Assembly: GCA_000421085.1 (NCBI GenBank) | Contig: ATWE01000027.1 | Coordinates: forward strand, 1 to 56,313 | Origin: Ensifer sp. USDA 6670 | GTDB lineage: Bacteria > Pseudomonadota > Alphaproteobacteria > Rhizobiales > Rhizobiaceae | Direction: 5' to 3' | Length of the DNA stretch: 56,313 nucleotides | In this document: positions 8,997-18,501 of the stretch, in pieces | Numbering within the stretch: position 1 is the first letter of the stretch | Layout of the letters: every line of letters starts with the position of its first letter | Notes under the pieces: generated by a model | What the model was told of the DNA's origin: nothing | What the model saw: only the letters and a program-made list of their open reading frames with translations | The model's database searches: none | Program-made: the position numbers and the translations under genes

Positions 8997-9695
8997 CTAT
9001 CTCATGTCGTCCTGATAGCGGGCGAAGACATAGCCGGCGCCGCGCACGGTAATGATGCGCCTCGGATGCTTGGGGTCGCTCTCGATGGCCGCCCTGATGC
9101 GCGAGATGTGTACGTCGATCGAGCGGTCGAAAGCATCCAGCTCCTCGCCCTTGACCGCATCCATCAACTGTTCGCGCGAGAGAGTCCGGCCAGGGTTTTC
9201 GGCGAGCGCCACAAGCAGGTCGAACTGGTAGCTCGTCAGCGTACATTCGCGGCCGTCGATCCTGACGGAGCGGGAACCGGGATCGATCTCCAGCCGCCCG
9301 AAGCGAAGGGTCCGTGCAACCGCGGCGCTGCCGTTTCGGCGGCGCAGGATCGCCTTCAGCCGCGCCAGCAGCTCGCGCGGATTGAAGGGCTTGGGCAGAT
9401 AGTCGTCGGCCCCGAGCTCCAGCCCGACGATGCGATCCGTCTCCTCGCCTTTGGCCGTGAGCATCAAGACGGGGACGTCCGAGACCGCGCGTATGCGTCG
9501 GCAGGTCTCGAAGCCGTCGAAATCCGGCAGCATGATGTCGAGGATGACGACATCAGGGGTGCGGCGCCCGAGTTCCGCGATGCCCGCCGTGGCGGTCGCC
9601 GCGGTATGAACGGTGTAGCCGTTTCCGGAGAGATAGTCGGAGAGCATGGCGGACAGGCGCGTGTCGTCGTCAACAATCAAGACCCGTTCCGCCAT
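8997..9695 (-). CDS. OmpR/PhoB-family response regulator (CpxR-like)
   Basis: A 232-residue regulator. The receiver domain (about residues 1-118) has the acidic pocket D9-D11, phospho-acceptor D53 (VILDIMLPD), T80 and K102 (LPKPF). The C-terminal winged helix (about 130-228) ends in the typical RGAGYVF. It lies between the Spy/CpxP-like gene (37-base gap) and the kinase gene (4-base gap). It probably binds the GTAAA-N5-GTAAA site upstream of the operon, which would be autoregulation. CpxR is the best functional analogy, but sequence alone does not separate it from CzcR- or QseB-type regulators. Confidence 0.86.
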   Translation of the reverse strand: MAERVLIVDDDTRLSAMLSDYLSGNGYTVHTAATATAGIAELGRRTPDVVILDIMLPDFDGFETCRRIRAVSDVPVLMLTAKGEETDRIVGLELGADDYLPKPFNPRELLARLKAILRRRNGSAAVARTLRFGRLEIDPGSRSVRIDGRECTLTSYQFDLLVALAENPGRTLSREQLMDAVKGEELDAFDRSIDVHISRIRAAIESDPKHPRRIITVRGAGYVFARYQDDMR

Positions 9696-9731
9696 CCCTG
9701 TGCTCCGCTCAATCTTCCGCCCGACTCATAC

Positions 9732-10289
9732 TTACCACCGGCCGCGGCCCCTGCGCTCCTTCAAATGCTGGACGAGCTTGGCGCGCTGCTCCGGCGTCAG
9801 CACTTCGGCCGCATCGAGCAGAGCGGTCGTCATCTTGCGTGAGGCCTCGTCAATGGCTGCAATGCGTTCGCTGCGAAGCTTCTCGGCGGCGGCCCGGTCG
9901 ATGCCCGGCGCGCCCAGGAGTTCGATAACCTCTTCGCGCGTCTCGCGGAAGTCCCGGAAAGTCGGCCTGATCTCGGCGCGGGCATTGTCGATGATGTCCC
10001 AAAGCTTGTCTTCCTGTTCGGGTGTCGCATCGAGCTCGTCGAGGATGCTGCCGATCCGGTGTTCCATAAAGCCGCCACCTCCCATATGCGCTTGCATCAC
10101 ATGGCCGCCCATGCCGAAACGGCCCATGCCGAAGCCGAAATCGTCGCTGCGCGCGGCTGCAAATCCGACTGCGCTGACAGCCGCGACGGCTGCGAGGCCG
10201 CCGATCGCCGCGTGCCGTCCCCATCCTTTCGAAACGGCTTTTCCGGCGCCCGCGCCCGGGCCCGACAGGTCCTTGTCTTCGTTTTCCAT
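9732..10289 (-). CDS. Spy/CpxP-like periplasmic stress protein
   Basis: A 185-residue protein. After a polar N-terminus, a hydrophobic segment (about residues 28-47) serves as a signal anchor, followed by a Gly/Met/Phe/His-rich stretch (GFGMGRFGMGG) and a long helical domain. The LTXXQ-type motif occurs as ATPEQEDKL and again as LTPEQRAKL. Spy/CpxP proteins chaperone periplasmic proteins and, in some relatives (CnrX, ZraP), bind metal; the Met/His-rich part fits metal binding. It is the first gene of the operon with the two-component pair. GGAG lies just before ATG 10289. The N-terminal segment lacks a clear signal peptidase site, so it may stay membrane-tethered. Confidence 0.78.
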   Translation of the reverse strand: MENEDKDLSGPGAGAGKAVSKGWGRHAAIGGLAAVAAVSAVGFAAARSDDFGFGMGRFGMGGHVMQAHMGGGGFMEHRIGSILDELDATPEQEDKLWDIIDNARAEIRPTFRDFRETREEVIELLGAPGIDRAAAEKLRSERIAAIDEASRKMTTALLDAAEVLTPEQRAKLVQHLKERRGRGRW

Positions 10290-10369
10290 TGCCAGTCTCC
10301 TTTGCTCCGCAGCACCTGCTGCGATGGAGGAAAGCTAACCCGGCAACGTTTCGACCGTTCTGGACGAAT

Positions 10370-10384
10370 GTAAAGAAGTGTAAA
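10370..10384 (+). promoter_or_regulatory. CpxR-like box GTAAA-N5-GTAAA
   Basis: Two direct repeats, each TGTAAAG with starts 10 bases apart, give an exact match to the enterobacterial CpxR consensus GTAAA-N5-GTAAA. The site is about 80 bases upstream of the Spy/CpxP-like start and heads the operon that encodes a CpxR-like regulator. Direct repeats one helical turn apart are typical of OmpR-family dimers. The consensus comes from gammaproteobacteria, so its use here is inference. Confidence 0.5.
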
Positions 10385-10422
10385 GCCGCCGCGGCGCTGC
10401 AGGCTGTGGACGTGAGCGCGAG

Positions 10423-10959
10423 CTACAGGGATCCGGCGCGCTCCGCCGCCGCCTTGCTGACCAGTCTCAACCGATCCAGTTCCAGACACGCGTCGGGGAG
10501 CGCTCTGTGGACGGGCGACGGCCCGGTTGCGCCGATGACGCCGAGGACCAGATCCGATATCTCCTTATCCGAAAACCTCTCGCCCATCTTGCGCCGTGCC
10601 GCATCGAGGAAGGCCTCGTCGGACCTTTTCAGCCGTAGAGCATGCCTTGGCAACCCGGCAGCTCTCAGCAGCACGCTCAGCCATTTGCCGTCCCAGGAGG
10701 GTGCGCTGGCATAAAGCCTGTGTCCGGTCAGCTCACGGATCATTTCTTCGGCGACGAACGCGACAGGGAGCCCCTCCGCGCGAAGCATATCCCTCGATAT
10801 GCCATGGACTTCCTCGGCTTCGGCGGACCAGTCGGTCCAATCCGGAGCCGGCCGTATCAGATAGGAACGCGAGCGGCCGTCCTGGAAGACCCAGGCGACC
10901 TCTATCGGGAAGCTTTTCTTGCTCAGAGACGATGCTTCGAAGTCCAGGAATACGATCAT
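10423..10959 (-). CDS. DnaQ-fold 3'-5' exonuclease
   Basis: A 178-residue single-domain nuclease of the DEDDh type. Exo I is FLDFEASS near the N-terminus (Asp and Glu ligands). Exo II falls around YASAPSWDGKWL (Asp). Exo III is VHRALPDA (His and Asp). It probably trims 3' ends of DNA or RNA. It lacks polymerase, BRCT or helicase domains, so it is not a full epsilon subunit, and the specific substrate is unknown. It is a monocistronic gene divergent from the DUF899 gene and about 130 bases from the Cpx-like operon, with no evident functional link to either. Confidence 0.75.
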   Translation of the reverse strand: MIVFLDFEASSLSKKSFPIEVAWVFQDGRSRSYLIRPAPDWTDWSAEAEEVHGISRDMLRAEGLPVAFVAEEMIRELTGHRLYASAPSWDGKWLSVLLRAAGLPRHALRLKRSDEAFLDAARRKMGERFSDKEISDLVLGVIGATGPSPVHRALPDACLELDRLRLVSKAAAERAGSL

Positions 10960-11202
10960 TCGCGGTCACGTTCTTCCAATGCACCAACGTTAATCTAGGT
11001 CAGTCCCGCTCGATCGACATGTTCCAGGCGACCACCAGCGGCTCCAATGGAATGCCGCCACACTTGTTACTCCCATCATCGGCGTTCCGGTGCGAAACTA
11101 CTTCAAGCCCGACAGCCAGGCCATGGCGCGATCGGGATCGCGCCTCCGGGAGGCGCCAATACGTACAGATTGCCAATGCGCACAAGCTGGAGGTGCCGAG
11201 CC

Positions 11203-11949
11203 ATGACGAAACCGATGCACACGCCGCCCGTCGTCCCGCCGCAGGCCTGGGAGGCTGCTCGCGAGCAGCTGCTCGTCAAGGAAAAGGCCCTGACACGGGC
11301 GCGCGACGCGCTGGCCGCCGAGCGCCGGCGAATGCCGTGGATGGCGGTGGAGAAGGAATACGCATTCGAGGGCCCCGCGGGCAAGGTCAGCCTCGTCGAC
11401 CTGTTCGAGGGGCGGCGTCAGCTGATCGTCTACCGCGCCTTCTTCGAACCGGGCGTTTTCGGCTGGCCTGACCACGCCTGCAGAGGCTGCTCCATGGTGG
11501 CCGATCAGGTGGCGCACCTCGCCCACCTGAACGCCCGTGACACAACCCTCGTCTTCGTCTCGCGGGCACCCCAGGCGGACATCGCCCGACTGAAGGCGCG
11601 CATGGGATGGCAGATCCCGTGGTTTACCGTGACAGACAGCTTCGACGCCGATTTTGGGGTGGACGAGTGGCACGGCACGAATGTGTTCTATCGCGACGGC
11701 GACCGCGTTTTCCGTACCTATTTCATCAACAATCGCGGCGACGAGCAGATGGGCAGCACGTGGAATTACCTCGACATCACGCCGCTCGGCCGGCAGGAAG
11801 TCTGGGAGGATTCGCCCGAGGGCTATCCGCAGACCCCGACCTACAAATGGTGGAACTGGCACGACAGTTACGTCAAAGACGCCGAGCCGGACAAGAAATG
11901 GGTCGAGGTGTCGGACGCCGGAGAGGCGGCGTTCCGGAACCAGGACTAG
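11203..11949 (+). CDS. DUF899 thioredoxin-like protein
   Basis: A 248-residue DUF899 (thioredoxin-fold) protein. Family marks include YRAFFEPG, the Cys pair region ACRGCSMVADQ (C-x2-C), the segment QIPWFTVTDSF and the C-terminal WWNWHDSY. Members are thought to be cytoplasmic thioredoxin-like oxidoreductases, but no reaction is established. ATG 11203 (MTKPMHTPP) begins the conserved part; the frame is open further upstream without recognisable family sequence. The gene stands alone on the plus strand between an exonuclease and the minus-strand groEL. The family is sure, the function is not. Confidence 0.75.
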   Translation: MTKPMHTPPVVPPQAWEAAREQLLVKEKALTRARDALAAERRRMPWMAVEKEYAFEGPAGKVSLVDLFEGRRQLIVYRAFFEPGVFGWPDHACRGCSMVADQVAHLAHLNARDTTLVFVSRAPQADIARLKARMGWQIPWFTVTDSFDADFGVDEWHGTNVFYRDGDRVFRTYFINNRGDEQMGSTWNYLDITPLGRQEVWEDSPEGYPQTPTYKWWNWHDSYVKDAEPDKKWVEVSDAGEAAFRNQD

Positions 11950-12010
11950 GTCGGGACGGTACTTGGTCGGATCGACCAGATTCGGGATACCGGCCGCGGC
12001 GTGTTTGATC

Positions 12011-12042
12011 TCTCATCCCCTGTGGTCGTCACACGGATGAGG
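12011..12042. repeat. Degenerate copy of the CTCATYCCTGTG stem-loop repeat
   Basis: The segment holds CTCATCCCCTGTG, a 5-base loop GTCGT and CACACGGATGAG, an imperfect inverted repeat. Its arms resemble the perfect hairpins at 2511-2541 and 14884-14906. It lies downstream of the DUF899 stop and could also serve as its terminator. Confidence 0.45.
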
Positions 12043-12094
12043 GAAACTTCCGACCCTGGAGCGGTGACAGTCTAGCAAAGACTTAAGGAACATG

Positions 12095-12136
12095 CCCTCC
12101 GAAGGGAGGCCCGCCCCCCGAGGGCAGGGGCGGGCC
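12095..12136 (-). terminator. Hairpins after groEL
   Basis: Eleven bases downstream of the groEL stop, on the minus strand, a perfect 10-bp stem (GGCCCGCCCC at 12108-12117 with 12127-12136, 9-base loop) overlaps a smaller 6-bp stem (CCCTCC/GGGAGG, 12095-12109). The two are mutually exclusive folds. There is no clear T-run, so termination strength is uncertain. Confidence 0.5.
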
Positions 12137-12147
12137 GGATCGATCGC

Positions 12148-14137
<1,990 letters not shown>

Positions 14138-14286
14138 GTTTTCCTCCATGGACAAACATTGATGATCTTGTTCCCCATCCCGGACCGGATGACCAATCCG
14201 GACGGGTGCGAAGCCTCGTTCGAGCACTTCGCGCGGGTTGATCTGGTTGGGCAAAAAATGGATTTCAAGAGGTCCCGGCAAAAAAA

Positions 14287-14313
14287 TTAGCAGCGCTTCG
14301 ATGCCACTGCTAA
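14287..14313. promoter_or_regulatory. CIRCE-like HrcA operator of groESL
   Basis: TTAGCAGCG, a 9-base spacer (CTTCGATGC) and CACTGCTAA match the architecture of CIRCE (TTAGCACTC-N9-GAGTGCTAA), with the arm ends changed. The arms pair at eight of nine positions. It lies about 150 bases upstream of groES. HrcA would repress groESL here until heat or unfolded protein titrates GroEL. The hrcA gene itself is not in the window. Confidence 0.72.
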
Positions 14314-14417
14314 CAGATTGGAAAGGAACCCGATTTTCGCTGTGACGTTAAGGTCATGCCGGAGGCCCCGGAGGATCAAGCCGGGAGCCGGCGAACGATA
14401 TATAACGGAGATGAAGC

Positions 14418-14690
14418 ATGCGATTTTCATCGGATTTCGAGCGCCAGCTCAACGGTTACGGTCTCACGACCGCGCATATCCTCTACCGTATTCCCGATTT
14501 CGAATCCGTCCTGCAGACCTATGTCTGGCAGGATTACGACATCGCACCGGAATTTCCCCATATGCGAAAGTTCCTCGATTTCTGGCAGTCCAGTCTCGAC
14601 GGGCCGCTCCACTCCGTGCGATTTACCCACAAACGGCTGATCGGCCCGAACGAGTGGCGGCAGGTGGATGGCGAATTCAACATTCACTGA
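14418..14690 (+). CDS. Usg family protein
   Basis: A 90-residue conserved alphaproteobacterial protein. It has the family core LTTAHILYRIPDF, LQTYVWQDYDIAPEFP and KFLDFWQ. The name comes from its position upstream of trp genes in other bacteria; no biochemical function is established. ATG 14418 has GGAGATGAAGC before it. It is divergent from groESL and shares the intergenic region that holds the CIRCE-like element, so it might be co-regulated by heat, though no promoter was identified. Confidence 0.8.
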   Translation: MRFSSDFERQLNGYGLTTAHILYRIPDFESVLQTYVWQDYDIAPEFPHMRKFLDFWQSSLDGPLHSVRFTHKRLIGPNEWRQVDGEFNIH

Positions 14691-14801
14691 GTTCCGGCGC
14701 TAAAAAACACTTGCGCCTTCGCGCTCTCGAGCCTGTTGAAATTCATCTGGAGTCATCACGGCCGCTGCGAGTTGGATGATGTCGCGCTTCTCCTCGCCCT
14801 C

Positions 14802-14906
14802 ATCTCTGTGCTTGTCACAGAGATCCAGCAGCGCCGCGTCTGCGGCGCGGAGTTCTTCCAGCCCAATGACTTGGGCTGGCTGGATTCCTGTGACGAGCAC
14901 AGGAAT
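14802..14906. repeat. Array of four consecutive stem-loops (rhizobial palindromic mosaic)
   Basis: Four perfect hairpins follow each other in about 105 bases: ATCTCTGTG with loop CTTGT (14802-14824), GCGCCGC with loop GTCT (14831-14848), CCAGCCCAA with loop TGAC (14858-14879) and ATTCCTGTG with loop ACGAG (14884-14906). The first and last are related in sequence and loop length. It lies between the convergent ends of usg and the cupin gene. No coding frame is convincing across it. Confidence 0.7.
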
Positions 14907-14953
14907 GAGGAGATCAATAAAGCGGCGGCGGGTATCCCGAATCTCAACAGGCC

Positions 14954-15553
14954 CTAAGACGGCTTCGCCAACAATGCCCAAAATGCCAGTAGCGGCGTGT
15001 CGACCGATCGCATTGCGTGCCTGATACCCGGCTCGTTGTAGAACGAGCCGCCGAGGCCCGGTGCAAACCATTCACCCTCCCCCTGGCGGAATTCTCCCTC
15101 CGACAGAACGAGATAGACCTCCTCAGGCGCGTGCTCATGGTCCGGATAGCGCACATGCGGCGCCATCAATGTGACTCCGAGCCAGACGTCGCTGCGCTCT
15201 TCGAGACCGCTAGGCCCGACGATCATCGCGTTCGCATGGCTCTCGAGGAAATTCGCGCTCTCGGAGCCGTCGCAACCGGTGCGCCGACGCCATGCTAGCA
15301 AGGGTTCGACTGCCCTGAACCGATCGATCAGACGTCGGAGCGGCTCGTGTTCCGTTTCGATGGAGAGCGCCGTCTCAAGGTGGGAACACACCGGCAGGCG
15401 GCTTCCGTGGCCCCGCTTTTCCACGCCCGGCACCTCGAGCGCAGAAGAAATCTGCAGGATCGAGCCACGCGATTGCGGAGCCTGCGCGAAATGGCCGAAC
15501 GCCTCAAAGGCACTGTCGATGAACAACTGAAGGGCATCGCCGCGACGTGACAT
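14954..15553 (-). CDS. Cupin, DMSP lyase family (DddQ/DddL-like)
   Basis: A 199-residue protein whose C-terminal half (about 105-195) is a cupin. The metal-ligand motif is YPDHEHAPEEVYLVLSEG (H-x-H-x3-E-x-Y spacing) and the second cupin strand ends in GIRHAM. This arrangement is that of the dimethylsulfoniopropionate lyase family, whose members cleave DMSP to dimethyl sulfide and acrylate using a bound metal. AAGGA precedes ATG 15553. It lies 45 bases behind the TMADH-like oxidoreductase in one operon, near a betaine-type binding protein. A role in degrading a methylated onium compound is likely; DMSP itself is unproven, and many rhizobial family members are untested. Confidence 0.65.
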   Translation of the reverse strand: MSRRGDALQLFIDSAFEAFGHFAQAPQSRGSILQISSALEVPGVEKRGHGSRLPVCSHLETALSIETEHEPLRRLIDRFRAVEPLLAWRRRTGCDGSESANFLESHANAMIVGPSGLEERSDVWLGVTLMAPHVRYPDHEHAPEEVYLVLSEGEFRQGEGEWFAPGLGGSFYNEPGIRHAMRSVDTPLLAFWALLAKPS

Positions 15554-15598
15554 TGATAGGTCCTTCGAGGAATGAAAGGTCTGCGTACCTGTTTGGCG

Positions 15599-17635
15599 TC
15601 AGATATCCTTGAGAAGGCGGAGGGCGTCGTAGATTGCGGCGTGGGTGTTGCGCGCCGCGACCGCATCGCCGATGCGGAAGAGCTGGAACTTGCCCTCGGG
15701 GTTACGGACGACCGATTGCGGTTCCCCGGCGATCAGCTGGTCGTGCGCGATCTCGCCCAGATTGCTGGAGAAGGGCTTCAGCCCGAAATAGAGTTCATCG
15801 AGCGGGATGGTCCCGTGATTGACGACCACCTGGTCGAAAGCCCGCTGTTTGGAGATGCCCCCGTAGTCGCTGCCGACATGGGCGACCAGTTGATTGCCGC
15901 TCTTCTCGACCGCTTCCAGACGGTAGGTGACGGTAAAGGTCACATCGAGCTTCTGCAGGGAACGCATGTAAGGCACGAGGTTCATCGCCATGACCTCCGG
16001 CGCGAAGGAGCGGTCGGGGGTCATGATCTCGACCCTGGCGCCGGCATTGGCGAGAAATTCGGCGGCCTGCAGGGCGGCGTGGTCGCCGGCGTCATCGAAG
16101 ATCAGGACGTTGGTGCCTGGCTTCACATCGCCGGAAATAATGTCCCACGCTGACACGACCAGCTCGTTGCCCCTCGACAGCACCTCCGTATGCGGGAGGC
16201 CGCCGGTGGCGATGACGACGACGTCAGGATTTTCCGCCTGAATGGTTTCCGCTTCCGCCCATGTATTGAAATGGAAGGTGACGCCCAGCTTTTCGCACTG
16301 GCTCATGCGCCAGTCGATGATGCTGATCATCTCCCGCCGGCGCGGGCTCTGCGCAGTCAGGCGAACCTGGCCGCCCGGGTCGCTTGCCGCCTCGAACACA
16401 ACCACCTCGTGGCCACGCTCCCCCGCCACGCGCGCCGCCTCGAGACCAGCCGGTCCGGTCCCGACGACGACCACTTTCCTGCGACAGCGTGCCTTCGCAA
16501 TACTGTGCGGCATCGTCAGCTCGCGTCCGGTCGCAGCATTGTGGATGCAGTATGCGGCGCCGCCCTGGTAGATGCGGTCGAGACAGTAGTTCGCGCCCAC
16601 GCAAGGGCGAATGTCCTCCTCCCGCTTCTCGACGATCTTGCGGACAATGTGCGGGTCGGTCATGTGGGCGCGGGTCATCCCGACCATATCGACCTTGCCG
16701 GACGCAATCGCGTGGCGCGCGGTCGCGACGTCAGGGATTTTCGCCGCATGGAAGGTCGGGAAGTTCGTCGCTGCGCGTATCTCGCCGGCGAAGTCGAGAT
16801 GCGGGGAATTGGCCATGCCCTGGATAGGGATCACATCCGTCAGTCCAGGGTCGGTATCGATATGGCCGCGAATGATGTTCAGGTAGTCGATAAGTCCGCT
16901 TTCCTTGAGGCGTTTCGATATCTCAAGGCCTTCCGCCTTGTCCGTCCCCCCGGGAAGGCATTCATCGGCGGTGTATCGCACGCCCAGGATGAACTCGTCT
17001 CCGACACGTGCACGGATCGCCTTCAATACGTCGAAACAGAAGCGCATGCGGTTGTCGAGCGAGCCGCCGTAGGGACCATCGAGTTCGTTCGTCAACGGCG
17101 AGGCGAACTGGTCGATGAGGTGACCGTAGGCCTCGAGTTCGACTCCATCCATGCCGCCCGCCTTCATGCGCTCGGCCGCATCTGCAAAATCCTTGATGAT
17201 CCTCTCGATATCCCAGTCTTCGATCTTCTTGGGGAAGGCGCGATGCGCCGCTTCGCGGTGATGCGAGGGAGCGACGACCGGAAGCCAGTCCCCCTTGTCC
17301 CACCGCGTCCGCCGGCCGAGATGGGTGAGCTGGATCATGATCGCCGCCCCCTCCTCGTGCACGGCGTCGGTCATCTCTCTGATCCACGGCACGATCTCGT
17401 CCTTGTAGGCGAGCAGATTGTTGAAGACCGGCGGGCTGTCCTTCGAGACGGCCGCCGAACCGGCGGTCATCGTCATCGCCACGCCGCCCCGCGCGCGCTC
17501 CACCGTATAGGCGCGATAGCGCTCCTTCGGCATGCCGTCCTCGGGATAGGCCGGCTCGTGTGCCGTCACGATGATGCGGTTGCGCAGCGTCAGGTGCTTC
17601 AGCTGGTACGGTTGAAGGAGGGGGTCGTTCGGCAT
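15599..17635 (-). CDS. TMADH/2,4-dienoyl-CoA reductase-like N-demethylase
   Basis: A 678-residue flavoprotein. Residues 1-370 form an Old Yellow Enzyme-type FMN barrel (NRIIVTAHEPAY, AIMIQLTHLGR, GVELEAYGHLIDQF). An iron-sulfur segment follows, then an FAD/NAD(P) domain beginning VVVVGTGPAGLEAARVAGERG (about residue 389). The closest families are N-methylproline (stachydrine) demethylase and dimethylglycine demethylase. Where TMADH-type enzymes have C-x2-C-x2-3-C-x11-C, this one reads PCVGANYCLDRIY with Ala at the second position. GGAG precedes ATG 17635. It is divergent from the TetR gene, and the operon continues into the cupin gene. It probably removes methyl groups from a betaine-like compound. 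Confidence 0.72.
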   Translation of the reverse strand: MPNDPLLQPYQLKHLTLRNRIIVTAHEPAYPEDGMPKERYRAYTVERARGGVAMTMTAGSAAVSKDSPPVFNNLLAYKDEIVPWIREMTDAVHEEGAAIMIQLTHLGRRTRWDKGDWLPVVAPSHHREAAHRAFPKKIEDWDIERIIKDFADAAERMKAGGMDGVELEAYGHLIDQFASPLTNELDGPYGGSLDNRMRFCFDVLKAIRARVGDEFILGVRYTADECLPGGTDKAEGLEISKRLKESGLIDYLNIIRGHIDTDPGLTDVIPIQGMANSPHLDFAGEIRAATNFPTFHAAKIPDVATARHAIASGKVDMVGMTRAHMTDPHIVRKIVEKREEDIRPCVGANYCLDRIYQGGAAYCIHNAATGRELTMPHSIAKARCRRKVVVVGTGPAGLEAARVAGERGHEVVVFEAASDPGGQVRLTAQSPRRREMISIIDWRMSQCEKLGVTFHFNTWAEAETIQAENPDVVVIATGGLPHTEVLSRGNELVVSAWDIISGDVKPGTNVLIFDDAGDHAALQAAEFLANAGARVEIMTPDRSFAPEVMAMNLVPYMRSLQKLDVTFTVTYRLEAVEKSGNQLVAHVGSDYGGISKQRAFDQVVVNHGTIPLDELYFGLKPFSSNLGEIAHDQLIAGEPQSVVRNPEGKFQLFRIGDAVAARNTHAAIYDALRLLKDI

Positions 17636-17675
17636 CTGCGGGGCTCCGGCTTGGACGTTTCGGCAGCGTAAGTGG

Positions 17676-17739
17676 AAATGTACATATGTGTCAACAAATC
17701 AGCCATTGCAGTCAGGATCGGAGACACTAATGTACATTT
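17676..17739. promoter_or_regulatory. Paired AATGTACAT sites in the divergent promoter region
   Basis: The 9-base sequence AATGTACAT, with the palindrome TGTACA at its core, occurs at 17678-17686 and again at 17730-17738, the copies being 52 bases apart (about five helical turns). They lie between the divergent demethylase and TetR genes. They are good candidates for operators of the TetR-type regulator, but this is inference from position and symmetry. Confidence 0.42.
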
Positions 17740-17777
17740 TTCTTGCGGGGTATCCTTCGATCTGCTAAATAGCGACG

Positions 17778-18404
17778 ATGGAGCAGATCACGAGCGACAG
17801 CGGCTGGCGCGGTTCCCCGGATGTCTGGCTTGGAGCGGCCTACGAATCCCTGCTCGATGCCGGCATCGATGCGGTGAAGATCCAGCCGCTTGCGAAGAAG
17901 CTCAACCTGTCGCGCACGAGCTTCTATTGGTTTTTCAAGGACCGCGAGGAACTGCTCGACAGGCTCGTCTCGCGCTGGCGGGAAAAGAATACCGGCAATC
18001 TGGTAAGACAGTCCGAGGCCTATGCCGAGACGATTGCCGAAGCGATGCTCAACGTTTTCGACTGCTGGCTTGATGGCAGCCTGTTCGATTCGCAGTTCGA
18101 GTTCGCGGTGCGAAGCTGGGCCCTCCAGTCGCCTGAAATTCTTGCGGAAGTCCAAAGTGCCGATCAGCAGCGACTCGACGCGCTCACGCGCATGTTCCTG
18201 CGGTTCGGGCATGACGAGGCGCGGGCCGATGTGCGTGCGCGCACGATCTATCTCGTGCAGATCGGCTATATCTCGATGCAGACGAAGGAAGACGTATCCG
18301 TGCGAATGAAGCGCATCCCAGAATATGTGGAGATCTTTACCGGTCAAGTGCCGGAGCAGAGGGAGCTTGACCGCTTTTTCGCCCGGCATGGCTACTCCGG
18401 ATAG
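17778..18404 (+). CDS. TetR/AcrR-family regulator
   Basis: A 208-residue regulator. The N-terminal helix-turn-helix (about residues 17-60) contains VKIQPLAKKLNLSRTSFYWFFKDREELLDRL, the usual TetR recognition pattern. The C-terminal ligand domain is all-helical. It is divergent from the demethylase-cupin operon and 97 bases upstream of the betaine-type binding protein gene, so it is placed to control both sides. The ribosome site before ATG 17778 is weak. The ligand is unknown; a quaternary ammonium or onium compound is a reasonable guess from context. Confidence 0.82.
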   Translation: MEQITSDSGWRGSPDVWLGAAYESLLDAGIDAVKIQPLAKKLNLSRTSFYWFFKDREELLDRLVSRWREKNTGNLVRQSEAYAETIAEAMLNVFDCWLDGSLFDSQFEFAVRSWALQSPEILAEVQSADQQRLDALTRMFLRFGHDEARADVRARTIYLVQIGYISMQTKEDVSVRMKRIPEYVEIFTGQVPEQRELDRFFARHGYSG

Positions 18405-18501
18405 CGACAAGGGAGGATAAGGAACGAGCGAGGCAGGAGCGGGTATACGCGGCACCCTGCTCTTCCAATAAGACGCCGCAAAAAGAAGAGGGAACAGTGC
18501 A

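Noticed and set aside
16190..17671. 493-codon plus-strand frame opposite the TMADH-like gene
   Set aside because: Antisense shadow of a well-supported gene; composition is Arg/His/Asp/Val-rich and no motif is seen.
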